Shown: positions 7,377 through 14,329 of the stretch, piece after piece
Position numbering within the stretch: the stretch's first letter is position 1
Layout of the letters: each line of letters starts with the position of its first letter
DNA from: DAIRVC01 sp036803025
GTDB taxonomy: Bacteria; Chloroflexota; Anaerolineae; Anaerolineales; E44-bin32
Length of the DNA stretch: 25,194 nt
NCBI GenBank assembly: GCA_036803025.1
Contig: DAIRVC010000018.1
Location: forward strand, 1 to 25,194
Direction of reading: 5' to 3'
The notes under the pieces: generated by a model
The model's input: the letters and a program-made list of their open reading frames with translations, nothing else
Database searches by the model: none
Told to the model about the DNA's origin: nothing
Position numbers and translations under genes: made by a program

Positions 7377-8846
7377 TTAGGGTCCCCAGTCGGCGCCCCA
7401 GTCGTGGGCCGGGTTGTTGGTCACGTTGAACAAGCCCGATCCGTCGGAGCGCATTGCGCAAAGCTCCCGATTGCCCGCTCCATCCGAAGTGAAGACGATG
7501 TGAGTCCCATCCCCCGACCAGGCCGGGTCATACCCTCCGGCGAGGCTATTCGTCAGGCGGATGACGTCCTCACCCGACGCGTCCATCGTGTAGATCTCGA
7601 AATGCCCGTCGCGGGCCGAGTGAAAGACAATTCGGTTGCCGGACGGAGACCAGTCGGGCCACCAGTCATCCCCCACGGGCCTATCGGACAGATCGAGCAA
7701 TCCCGTGCCGTCGGAATTGATGACCCAGATGTCGCGATCGTCGCTGCGGCTCGAGTTGAAGACGATCTGGGCACCATCGGACGACCAGGAGGGGGACCAA
7801 TCGTCGAAGGCCGGGTCGGTCAGTCGGTGGACATCCGAGCCGTCGGCGTTCATCACGTAGATCCTCCCCGCCCCTTGATAGCGGTGGGAATGGAAGGCGA
7901 TCTGCGTGCCGTCCGGCGACCAGGCCGGGTCGTAGTCTTGCGCCGCGTGGTTCGTCAGCCGGGTGACCTGCGTGCCGTCGTCGTTCATGACATAGATCTC
8001 GGCATTGCCTTCGCGCTCGGAGTAGAAGGCGATGCGCCTCCCATCCGGCGACCAGGAGGGGTGATAGTCACCGCCCGGGCTGTCGGTCAGGCGAGTCGCC
8101 CCCGACCCGTCGGCGTTGATGACATAGATCTCCGGATCACCATCCCGAACGGAGGTGAAGGCGATCCTCCCGGTCAGGCCCGCGCCGGCCTCCGCGGACT
8201 CGCCCTCTCCGCACGCATACACCGGCACGGGCTCTTCGAACGCATCCGCGATGGCGCCGGCCAGGAACAGTCCGCGCGCGGACTCCATCTCTGCCTGGGT
8301 TGAGCCGATTAGCGGCGCAATCCGGGTTTCCGCCAAACGCGAGGCGTGGTCAGCCGACGCCCGCACCTCCTCCAATTCCAGGGCGGCCTCGCCCGGATCG
8401 ATCGTCCCGGCCCTCCAGGCCGCGAGGATTTCCCGAGTCTGAGCATGCACCCCCAGCGCCTCTTCCCAGGACTCCGAGAATTCGCTCGGCACCTGCAGCG
8501 TGGAGCTGATCCCGTCGACTTGGGTCATCACTCGCTCGACATCCGCCAGCATAGCCTCTGAGGCGACTTCGTCCACGGAGCCGGAGGCAACTCGAGAGGC
8601 AGTCTCGGCGACCAGCGTCGCGTTGCCTTCGATCACAACCACCATGGTATAGATCGCGTCCAGCTGTTCCATGTACTCCCGGCTCGGTCCGGTCGCGGTC
8701 GGGCGGATGGTCGGAACCGGAGGACTTGTGCGCGTCGCCGTTGGGATTGGGATGTCCGTAGGTGCCTCACTCGGGGCTGCCGCTTGCGGGACTCCGCAGG
8801 CTGCAGCCAGGAGCAGGATCAGCGGGGAGAATCGGCGTCGAGTCAT
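7377..8846 (-). CDS. PD40/TolB-like beta-propeller lipoprotein
   Basis: This 489-residue protein starts with a lipoprotein signal (Arg-rich start, LLLAAAC, Cys near residue 17), followed by a Thr/Pro-rich linker and a mostly helical region to about residue 220. The last 260 residues hold six PD40 (WD40-like) repeats of about 43 residues, each with the pattern IAF-S-RDG-EIYVMNADG-RLT-D-PAWSPDG. Six such repeats should close a propeller like the C-terminal domain of TolB. It is probably anchored on the outer face of the membrane and binds protein or carbohydrate. The helical N-terminal region resembles nothing I can name. The ATG at 8846 has GGGAGG 6 nt upstream. It is convergent with lipM. Confidence 0.85.
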   Translation of the reverse strand: MTRRRFSPLILLLAAACGVPQAAAPSEAPTDIPIPTATRTSPPVPTIRPTATGPSREYMEQLDAIYTMVVVIEGNATLVAETASRVASGSVDEVASEAMLADVERVMTQVDGISSTLQVPSEFSESWEEALGVHAQTREILAAWRAGTIDPGEAALELEEVRASADHASRLAETRIAPLIGSTQAEMESARGLFLAGAIADAFEEPVPVYACGEGESAEAGAGLTGRIAFTSVRDGDPEIYVINADGSGATRLTDSPGGDYHPSWSPDGRRIAFYSEREGNAEIYVMNDDGTQVTRLTNHAAQDYDPAWSPDGTQIAFHSHRYQGAGRIYVMNADGSDVHRLTDPAFDDWSPSWSSDGAQIVFNSSRSDDRDIWVINSDGTGLLDLSDRPVGDDWWPDWSPSGNRIVFHSARDGHFEIYTMDASGEDVIRLTNSLAGGYDPAWSGDGTHIVFTSDGAGNRELCAMRSDGSGLFNVTNNPAHDWGADWGP

Positions 8847-8914
8847 GCTTGCCTCCCTGGGAGTCTTGGCAACCTTGGTCAGCCCCCATTCTGGAGACCG
8901 GACGCGCTACGTCC

Positions 8915-8943
8915 ACTCTATGACATGATTGTCGCGAACACAA
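8915..8943 (-). promoter_or_regulatory. Possible promoter of the propeller lipoprotein gene
   Basis: On the minus strand TTGTGT (8938-8943), a 17-bp spacer and TAGAGT (8915-8920) form a plausible sigma-70 promoter. The predicted leader is about 62 nt. Both boxes deviate from consensus, so this is a weak call. Confidence 0.35.
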
Positions 8944-9238
8944 GCGGGAGCCGGCCGAGTTGGCGGCATCCGATCAGAGGGCGGCTGAGCTGAACACCGA
9001 GGGCACCATGGTCTTCGTGATCGCAGGCGCAAGGGGTGTGACACGAGACTCGGATCTGCCCTGGCTGAGCCTGGCCCCAGCCGCTGGCGTGGCATGGCCG
9101 GGCGTGCAATACCCCGAGCAGGGAGCCACCCCAGCCGGTCTGTCCTTGGCAGCCGGGCCGGCCGGCGCTGCGCGAATCCACGCGCGTCCGTCACAGGCGC
9201 CCAGCAGCCTCGGCCAGGGTAGGCAGCTCAGTGGAAGG
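8944..9238. other. Intergenic stretch of about 295 bp without a convincing gene
   Basis: Open frames exist on both strands, for example 8960-9670 plus and 8907-9194 minus. Their translations are rich in Arg, Pro, Gly and Ala with no recognisable motif, and the plus frame continues antisense to the DUF4230 gene. I found no tRNA, RNase P, SRP or tmRNA core. It may be a decayed gene or the 3' region of the DUF4230 transcript. Confidence 0.5.
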
Positions 9239-9931
9239 TCAGGGCGTTGGGGTCAACGCCGGATGGGGAACGTCCGAGTCCTCGGTGACGAACAGGATAT
9301 CGGGGATACCCATGGCGCGCAGCAGGCGGTAGAGCGCGTTCTCGGCGTTGACGCGTGCTTGTTCGAGGATGCCGTCTTCCAGGGCCGCCCGGCGGATCTC
9401 GTCTTCGGCTGCCTGGCGGGCGGCTGCCTCGAGCGTGATGTCCCCCCGCGTCAGCAGCCCGGTCTCGCGGTCGTATACGTAAGACATTTCGTTGTCGAGC
9501 GTGGCCACGAAGATCTCAGCTTCCGGCAGGCGAAGATAGGCCCGCCCCTGGGCATCGAGCCAGACGTCCTGCGGCTCCAGCTGTCCCAGGTCCACCCCGG
9601 CGATCACGACGCCGTGGGCGATGAGCAGCAGCCGATCGCCGAACAGGAAGCCCAGCGGCCCTTGCCCTGACTCAGCCGTGATCACCTTCTCGACGCTGTA
9701 TTGGATGGTTTCCAGGCGCGCCAGCGACCGCACCTCGCGCACGATGGTCACCGGATCGGGCACGATAGTCGGCGTGGGATGCAGGATGGCGGCCACCTGC
9801 GTGCCGACTCTGGACGAAAGATCGGCCACGGGGCGAGTCGACTCCTGCACGGTGCGGACGACAAGCCATGTCCCGACCAGAACCGAGGCCGCCGCCAGAA
9901 CGGCGAGTGTGATGAGCACGACGTTACGCAT
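9239..9931 (-). CDS. DUF4230 domain-containing membrane-anchored protein
   Basis: This 230-residue protein has one N-terminal membrane segment (about residues 4-26) followed by a soluble domain with features of DUF4230: VREVRSLARLETIQYSVEKV, a GDRLLLIAHGVVIAGVDL strand pair, ARLxLPxAEIF-like text (YLRLPEAEIFVATLDNE) and a C-terminal amphipathic helix (AARQAAEDEIRRAALEDGILEQAR). The family has no established function. The protein should face outward. It ends in HPALTPTP, a Thr/Pro tail similar to that of the solute-binding protein. A perfect TATAAT lies 6 nt before the ATG with no ribosome site, so it probably has a leaderless message. It is divergent from the DUF503 gene. Confidence 0.78.
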   Translation of the reverse strand: MRNVVLITLAVLAAASVLVGTWLVVRTVQESTRPVADLSSRVGTQVAAILHPTPTIVPDPVTIVREVRSLARLETIQYSVEKVITAESGQGPLGFLFGDRLLLIAHGVVIAGVDLGQLEPQDVWLDAQGRAYLRLPEAEIFVATLDNEMSYVYDRETGLLTRGDITLEAAARQAAEDEIRRAALEDGILEQARVNAENALYRLLRAMGIPDILFVTEDSDVPHPALTPTP

Positions 9932-9937
9932 GATTCC

Positions 9938-9943
9938 ATTATA
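9938..9943 (-). promoter_or_regulatory. -10 element of the DUF4230 gene (leaderless arrangement)
   Basis: On the minus strand TATAAT is followed by GGAATC and the ATG at 9931. The 6-nt gap puts the transcription start at the start codon. No matching -35 box is seen at the usual distance. Confidence 0.6.
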
Positions 9944-9964
9944 ACCCTCTTCGTCGGCTGCGGC

Positions 9965-9993
9965 TTGTCACCAGGCCGCGCCGCGGCTACACT
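9965..9993 (+). promoter_or_regulatory. Complete sigma-70 promoter of the DUF503 gene (leaderless arrangement)
   Basis: TTGTCA (9965-9970) matches the -35 consensus at five of six positions. A spacer of exactly 17 bp separates it from TACACT (9988-9993). The ATG at 10000 follows after 6 nt. This is the best-formed of the four promoters placed directly on a start codon. Confidence 0.65.
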
Positions 9994-9999
9994 CCCGGC

Positions 10000-10284
10000 A
10001 TGCACGTCGGCGCCCTGAGCCTGCATCTGCGTCTGCCCGGCTGCGCCTCGCTCAAGGAGAAGCGCGGCCGGCTCAAACCGCTGCTGAGCGCCCTGCATCG
10101 ACAGTTCAATATCTCGGCCGCCGAAGTGGACTACGGCGACAGCCACTCGCAGTCGCTGATCGCCTGCGTCGTCGTGGCCAACGACCGCAATCACGTTGAG
10201 CGGGTCTTGGCGGGCATCCCGGGGTGGGTCGAACGCTACCGGCCGGACGTCCAGGTGATCGACCACGAGTTCATGCCGCTGTGA
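10000..10284 (+). CDS. DUF503 (YlxP-like) family protein
   Basis: This 94-residue protein has the DUF503 signature: a first beta strand MHVGALSLHLRLPG, the conserved SLKEKRGRLKPLL helix (residues 22-34), the RQFNISAAEVDYGD strand and a C-terminal strand (DVQVIDHEFMPL). Its length is typical of the family. Members such as Bacillus YlxP often lie next to rbfA and infB and have been linked to ribosome or RNA metabolism, but their biochemical role is not settled. Here it stands outside that context, 37 nt ahead of the SDR gene on the same strand. It has a strong promoter and no leader. Confidence 0.88.
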   Translation: MHVGALSLHLRLPGCASLKEKRGRLKPLLSALHRQFNISAAEVDYGDSHSQSLIACVVVANDRNHVERVLAGIPGWVERYRPDVQVIDHEFMPL

Positions 10285-10321
10285 GGCCCCCGCCCCACAC
10301 CGGCCGTCGGAGGCGTGTCCC

Positions 10322-11110
10322 ATGGACCTCGAGCTGAAAGACAAGGTGGCGCTTGTGGCGGCTGCGTCACGCGGCCTGGGCAAGGCCGCCGCGCTGGCGC
10401 TGGCCCGCGAGGGCGCTTCGTTGGCGATCTGCTCTCGCACGCAGGAGATACTGGCCGCCCAGGCCGATATCCAATCGCAGACCGGCCGTCCGGTGCTGGG
10501 AGTGATCGCTGACCTGACTCAGCCGTCCGACATCGAGCGGCTGGTCCAGGAAACCCTGGCCCGCTTTGGTCGCATCGATATCCTGATTCTCAACGCGGGT
10601 GGGCCGCCGCCAGGGGGCTTCATGGCACTGGGCGATGCCGAGTGGGCGCAGGCTTTCGAACTGACCGTCATGAGCGCCGTCCGGCTCTGTCGAGCGGCAC
10701 TGCCGGGGATGCTTGAGCGCGAGTCGGGGAGCATCGTCGCCTCGCTGTCCTACTCCGTCAAACAGCCGATCGACAACCTGATACTGTCTAACTCCCTGCG
10801 CCTGGCCGTCATCGGCATGCTCAAGTCGTTGGCGGCGGAGGTCGGGCGGCGCGGCGTCCGGGTCAACGCCATCAACCCCGGCTGGACCTGGACGGAACGG
10901 GTGCAGACGCTGCTGGGCGACCGCGCCAGCCGCGCCGGTACGACGATCGAGGCGGAGCAGGCCAAGCTCACCCATGAGATCCCGCTCGGCCGAATGGGGA
11001 CGGTCGAGGAGTACGGCAAAGTGGTGGCCTGGCTGGCCTCGCCGGCCGCCAGCTACATTCACGGACAATCGGTCTTCTTCGACGGTGGGATCACGCGCGC
11101 CAGCCTCTAG
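10322..11110 (+). CDS. SDR-family oxidoreductase-like protein lacking the YxxxK catalytic pair
   Basis: This 262-residue protein has the short-chain dehydrogenase fold: a nucleotide loop AAASRGLGKA (13-22; the usual first Gly of TGxxxGxG is Ala), ADLT (63-66), NAGG (91-94), a Ser at 143 in the active-site position, and NPGW (185-188). At the positions of the catalytic Tyr and Lys (13 and 17 residues after that Ser) the sequence has S156 and R160 (LSNSLR). Related sequences annotated as 3-oxoacyl-ACP reductase-like carry similar changes. It may bind NAD(P) without classical reductase activity, or use different chemistry. The ATG has GGAGG 8 nt upstream. It is downstream of the DUF503 gene and convergent with the receiver gene. 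Confidence 0.85.
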   Translation: MDLELKDKVALVAAASRGLGKAAALALAREGASLAICSRTQEILAAQADIQSQTGRPVLGVIADLTQPSDIERLVQETLARFGRIDILILNAGGPPPGGFMALGDAEWAQAFELTVMSAVRLCRAALPGMLERESGSIVASLSYSVKQPIDNLILSNSLRLAVIGMLKSLAAEVGRRGVRVNAINPGWTWTERVQTLLGDRASRAGTTIEAEQAKLTHEIPLGRMGTVEEYGKVVAWLASPAASYIHGQSVFFDGGITRASL

Positions 11111-11145
11111 CCGCCGCTGACGACCAGGCGCCGTCCCCTTAACCA

Positions 11146-11171
11146 CTCCACGCAGCCGCAGCTGCGTGGAG
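11146..11171. repeat. Perfect 11-bp stem-loop between convergent genes, likely transcription end region
   Basis: CTCCACGCAGC, loop CGCA, then GCTGCGTGGAG gives a perfect 11-bp stem in either transcript. An outer CCACTC/GAGTGG pair surrounds it in an alternative register. It lies between the ends of the SDR gene (11110, plus) and the receiver gene (11221, minus). No T-tract follows on either strand, so it is terminator-like in position but not a canonical intrinsic terminator. Confidence 0.5.
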
Positions 11172-11220
11172 GGAGAGTGGAGACGGTTGCCAAGCCCGCG
11201 TCAGGGCATTCAACCCGGAA

Positions 11221-11613
11221 TCAAGCTGCTGCGTCACGTGCCTCGGCCAGGACCCGGCGCCGCACCAGCGTGCGCAGTCGAGAAGCCAGAAGACTGGCAT
11301 GGACTGGCTTGATGAGATAATCGTCCGCGCCGGCATCCAGGGCCCGGGCCACGCTGGAAGGCGCGCCCAGAGCCGATAGGATCAGGATCGGCACGTCGCT
11401 GAATTCGCGGATCCGCTGGCAGACTTCCCAGCCATCGACCTCGGGCATGAGCAGATCGAGGATCACCACGTCGGGGGCGGACTGTCGGCAGGACTCGATG
11501 CCTGCCTTCCCGTCCAGGACCGAGCGGATTTGAATATCCTGGCCGCGCAACAGCGTTCGCAGCATCACCGCCAGATCCGGATCGTCGTCGACCAGCAATA
11601 CCTCGATGGCCAT
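11221..11613 (-). CDS. Stand-alone response regulator receiver protein
   Basis: This 130-residue CheY-like receiver has the acidic pocket VDDDPD (8-13), phosphoacceptor D53 in VVILDLLMPEVDG, S80 at the Thr/Ser switch position and K102 in DDYLIKP. The catalytic residues are complete, but there is no output domain, only a short Ala/Arg tail. It would pass the signal on by protein contact or act as a phosphate sink. I chose the ATG at 11613 because GGAGGAGG lies 6 nt before it; the frame continues to 11664 without features. It is divergent from the zinc-ribbon histidine kinase, with 139 bp between start codons, making that kinase or the next one the likely partner (inference). Confidence 0.9.
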   Translation of the reverse strand: MAIEVLLVDDDPDLAVMLRTLLRGQDIQIRSVLDGKAGIESCRQSAPDVVILDLLMPEVDGWEVCQRIREFSDVPILILSALGAPSSVARALDAGADDYLIKPVHASLLASRLRTLVRRRVLAEARDAAA

Positions 11614-11640
11614 TCGCGGCCTCCTCCAGGAACCGACTCG

Positions 11641-11646
11641 ATTATC
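11641..11646 (-). promoter_or_regulatory. Possible -10 element of the receiver gene
   Basis: GATAAT on the minus strand would start transcription near 11634 and give a leader of about 21 nt that includes the ribosome site. No good -35 box is present. Confidence 0.35.
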
Positions 11647-11695
11647 ACCCGGAATGGGTGGCAATTACCTTACAGGCGGCTTGCGCTTTGAGCGC

Positions 11696-11724
11696 TTGCC
11701 TGCAGGCACGGGACCGGCTATCAT
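11696..11724 (+). promoter_or_regulatory. Promoter of the histidine kinase operon
   Basis: TTGCCT (11696-11701), a spacer of exactly 17 bp and TATCAT (11719-11724) form a sigma-70-type promoter. Transcription would start near 11731, leaving a leader of about 22 nt before the ATG at 11753. Confidence 0.5.
11697..11708. promoter_or_regulatory. 12-bp perfect palindrome overlapping the -35 box (candidate operator)
   Basis: TGCCTGCAGGCA is a perfect palindrome that overlaps the -35 box and enters the spacer. Just upstream, GCGCT-TTG-AGCGC (11683-11695) forms a second inverted repeat, and GCGCTT occurs twice 9 bp apart. Position suggests repressor or response-regulator binding; nothing in the sequence names the regulator. 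Confidence 0.4.
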
Positions 11725-11752
11725 ACGCGGGTCGCTTTGCCGGCGACTCAGG

Positions 11753-12931
11753 ATGCCTGGTCCGCATAATCGCCCACCTGCTGCTGGTGCTTCCCTCTGC
11801 CCGCATTGTGGAGCCTCCCTTGCTTCGGACAGCCGCGTCTGCCAGACCTGCGGTGTGGACCTGGTATTGGTAGCCCTGCTGGCCGAACGCACCTACCTCG
11901 AACGCTATGCCGAAACGCCCCAGGCGGCCGTCGAGCCGGAAGCCGCGGTGCCGCGCATCGGAGAGTACCTCGTCCGGCAAGGTCTGGTCAACGAGGCGCA
12001 GCTGGCGCGCGCCCTTAAACGTCAGGCCGAGCTGGCCTCAGCCGGCGAGAGCCGCCTGCTCGGGCAGACGCTGGTCGACCTTCAGATCCTGGATCGGGAG
12101 ACCCTCGACCGGGCCATCACCCGCCAGATCCTCGAACTCCACGGGGCGCTGCAGCAGACCAACCGCACACTCGAACTGAGGGTCGACGAGCGCACGACCG
12201 AGCTGCGCCGAGCCCTCGAACGTTTGAGCGAGCTCGGGCAGCTGAAGGCCAACCTTATCTCGAACGTCTCGCATGAACTTCGCACCCCGATGAGCCAGAT
12301 CGTGGGATACGTCGACCTGTTGGCTCAGGGCTCGCTCGGATCGCTTTCGCCGGAGCAGTCCGACGCCTTACAGGTTGTGCGCCGCGCCGTCGACCGGCTG
12401 GAACGGCTGGTGGAGGATCTGGTTGAGTTCTCCTCGGCCTCCCGGCGCGGTGTGACCCTCGACCTGACCGACGTCGATCTTCAGCCTCTGGCGCAGGAGG
12501 CCATCGCCCGGTTGAAGGACAAAGCCGAGCGGGCGCGCGTTCGCCTGCGCGCTGAAATCCCTCCCGGGCTGCCGCGCGTGCGCGCCGACCGGGAAAAGCT
12601 GGGCTGGGTGCTGCACCAGCTCCTGGACAACGGCGTCAAGTTCACGCCGCCCGAAGGCAGCGTCGCCATCCAAGCCTCTCTGCAGTCGGCGGCCGTGATG
12701 ATCTGTGTGCGCGACACCGGCATCGGGATCCCGCGTGAGCGGATCGGCGAGCTCTTCGAACCGTTCCACCAACTCGATGGTTCCACCACCCGCCGCTATG
12801 GAGGGACCGGTCTGGGATTGGCGCTGGTCCACCTGATCCTCGGGGGGCATGGCGCCTCGATTCGAGTTGAGAGCCAGGAGGGCGCGGGCACCCAGTTCTC
12901 CTTCCTGCTCCCGGCCAGCGGCCCAAGCTGA
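11753..12931 (+). CDS. Cytoplasmic histidine kinase with zinc ribbon and MshEN-like domain
   Basis: This 392-residue kinase has four parts. A four-Cys zinc ribbon (C16, C19, C30, C33) comes first. Two tandem repeats of the GspE/MshE N-terminal pattern follow: RIGEYLVRQGLVNEAQLARAL (68-88, ending Q91) and LLGQTLVDLQILDRETLDRAI (102-122, ending Q125). Then comes a coiled coil (about 130-165). Last is the kinase core: H-box SHELRTP with H174, N-box LLDNGVKF, G1 DTGIGIP and G2 GGTGLGLAL. There is no membrane segment. MshEN domains of some type II/IV pilus ATPases bind cyclic di-GMP, so ligand sensing is possible but not shown. I chose the ATG at 11753 because the ribbon begins soon after; upstream residues look non-coding. 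It overlaps the next kinase by 1 nt (TGATG), implying coupled translation. Confidence 0.88.
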   Translation: MPGPHNRPPAAGASLCPHCGASLASDSRVCQTCGVDLVLVALLAERTYLERYAETPQAAVEPEAAVPRIGEYLVRQGLVNEAQLARALKRQAELASAGESRLLGQTLVDLQILDRETLDRAITRQILELHGALQQTNRTLELRVDERTTELRRALERLSELGQLKANLISNVSHELRTPMSQIVGYVDLLAQGSLGSLSPEQSDALQVVRRAVDRLERLVEDLVEFSSASRRGVTLDLTDVDLQPLAQEAIARLKDKAERARVRLRAEIPPGLPRVRADREKLGWVLHQLLDNGVKFTPPEGSVAIQASLQSAAVMICVRDTGIGIPRERIGELFEPFHQLDGSTTRRYGGTGLGLALVHLILGGHGASIRVESQEGAGTQFSFLLPASGPS

Positions 12932-14132
12932 TGAGCGACACCGCGCCTGTTGCCCCTCTCCAGCACGGCACCGAGCTCAATGCGGTCTATGCCATCGCCC
13001 GCATCGTGGCCGAGACCTACGACACCGAAGCCGGCCTGGATGCGATCTTCCGCCTGGCGCGCACGATCTTCATTTTCGATGTCGCGGCACTCTACATTCA
13101 AAACGAGGATACGCGCGAGCTCGAGCCGGCCTACGCCCGCGCCCTGGGGCGTGGCCGCTCGCAGGAGGCCGACCTGGCCTGGGGCGAGCCGGCTGCGGCC
13201 GAGGCCTTCCGCAGCGGCGAGACCATCTTGCGCAAGGAGGACCGCGGCCCGGGCGTCCCCGGACGCGAACGCAGGCGCGACTACCTGGGTCTGCCGCTCA
13301 TGGTCGGCGGCCGCTGTGTGGGCGGCTTGGTCTTCGGCCGCTTCGGCGGCCCGCCCTTCCCTCCCGAACACATCCGGCTGGCCGAGTTCGTCGCCTGGCA
13401 TGTCGGGCAATTGCTGGAGACGCGCCGCCTGTCCACGCGCATCGCCACGCTCGAAGCGCAACGCGAGCTGGCGCGCATGCAGGACGAATTCATCGCCACG
13501 ATCTCGCACGAATTGCGCACCCCGCTCGGTTTCATCAAGGGCTACGTCACCACCCTGCTGCGCGAGGACGCCACCTGGGACGGCAGCACGCGGGCCGAGT
13601 TCCTGCACATCATCGACGAGGAAGCCGAACGGCTGCGCGAGCTGATCGACAACCTGCTCGATTCGTCTCGCCTGGAGACGGGCGCCCTGCGCATGACGCT
13701 CGAGCCGGCCCGCATCACCGGCACCATCCGCGACGCAGCCGCGCGCGTGCTCTCGGTCGCCCCGGAAATGCCGCTGACGCTCGAGGTTCCCGATACGCTC
13801 CCGACTCTGCTCATCGACGCCGCCCGCATCGCCCAGGTGCTCGACAACCTGCTCGGCAATGCACACAAGTATGCCCCCGGGTCGCCGGTGACCGTGCGGG
13901 CCATCGACCAGGGCGACAGCGTGCGCGTCGAGGTGCGCGACAGCGGGCCGGGCATCCCCGCCGAACACCAGCCGCAGTTGTTCCAACGCTTCTACCGCGT
14001 GCAGACCGGCAACCGCACGGTCCGAGGCACCGGCCTGGGCCTTTACATCTGCCGCAAGATCGTCGAGGCGCACGGCGGCGAGATCGGGATCGAAAGCCAG
14101 GCCGGCCAGGGGACAAGCTTCTACTTCGTCCT
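12931..14132 (+). CDS. GAF-domain histidine kinase, 3' end lost in assembly gap
   Basis: About 400 residues are visible. A GAF-like sensory domain spans about residues 12-165 (AVYAIARIVAETYDTEAGLDAIF at its start; LGLPLMVGGRCVGGLVFG in the core) and is followed by a coiled-coil linker. The kinase core has H193 in TISHELRTPLGFI, N-box DNLLGNAHKYAP, G1 DSGPGIP and G2 GTGLGLYICRKIVEAHGG. No membrane segment is present. The last readable residues, GTSFYFVL, are where such kinases normally end, so only a few residues and the stop are missing in the N run. Its natural partner is the OmpR-type regulator after the gap. Translation is coupled to the preceding kinase by the TGATG overlap. Confidence 0.9.
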
Positions 14133-14142
14133 NNNNNNNNNN
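14133..14142. other. Assembly gap (10 N) after the GAF histidine kinase
   Basis: Ten N are a placeholder of unknown true length. The sequence on the right does not continue the kinase in any frame. It begins with a different, much more GC-rich coding fragment, so the gap may be large or the join wrong. Confidence 0.95.
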
Positions 14143-14143
14143 C

Positions 14144-14329
14144 GACCGGCTGCTCGCCGAGCGCGACGAGCGGGGGCTCCCGCGGGAGGGGCTCTGGACG
14201 GGGACGGCCGCCGAGCTCCGTGCCGTCGCCGGCCGGCTCGAGGACGCGGGCGCCACCTGGTGCATCGTCCTCCCCGTCGGGCCGCCCATTCCGACAGAGG
14301 CATCGCAGCGGAGCGACAACCATGAGTGA
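14144..14329 (+). CDS. C-terminal fragment of an unrelated gene, possibly an LLM-type flavin oxidoreductase
   Basis: From the gap edge, 61 codons read openly to a TGA that overlaps the next gene's ATG by 8 nt. In this frame nearly every third base is G or C for the first 50 codons, a strong coding signature for this genome. The other two forward frames have mixed third bases and Arg/Ala-rich nonsense. The text includes WTGTAAELRAVAGRLEDAG followed by ATWCIVLPVG. This resembles the C-terminus of luciferase-like (LLM, F420/FMN) oxidoreductases, a match by eye only. GC is far higher than in neighbouring genes until about 14290, where composition returns to normal. It may be foreign sequence at a contig edge. 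Confidence 0.35.
   Translation, partial: DRLLAERDERGLPREGLWTGTAAELRAVAGRLEDAGATWCIVLPVGPPIPTEASQRSDNHE

Noticed and set aside
8960..9670. 236-residue plus-strand frame in the empty stretch
   Set aside because: Its second half is antisense to DUF4230, and the first half has no motif or ribosome site.
12796..14319. 507-residue minus-strand frame opposite the GAF kinase
   Set aside because: It is antisense to clear kinase motifs and has no recognisable domain; it is a high-GC shadow.
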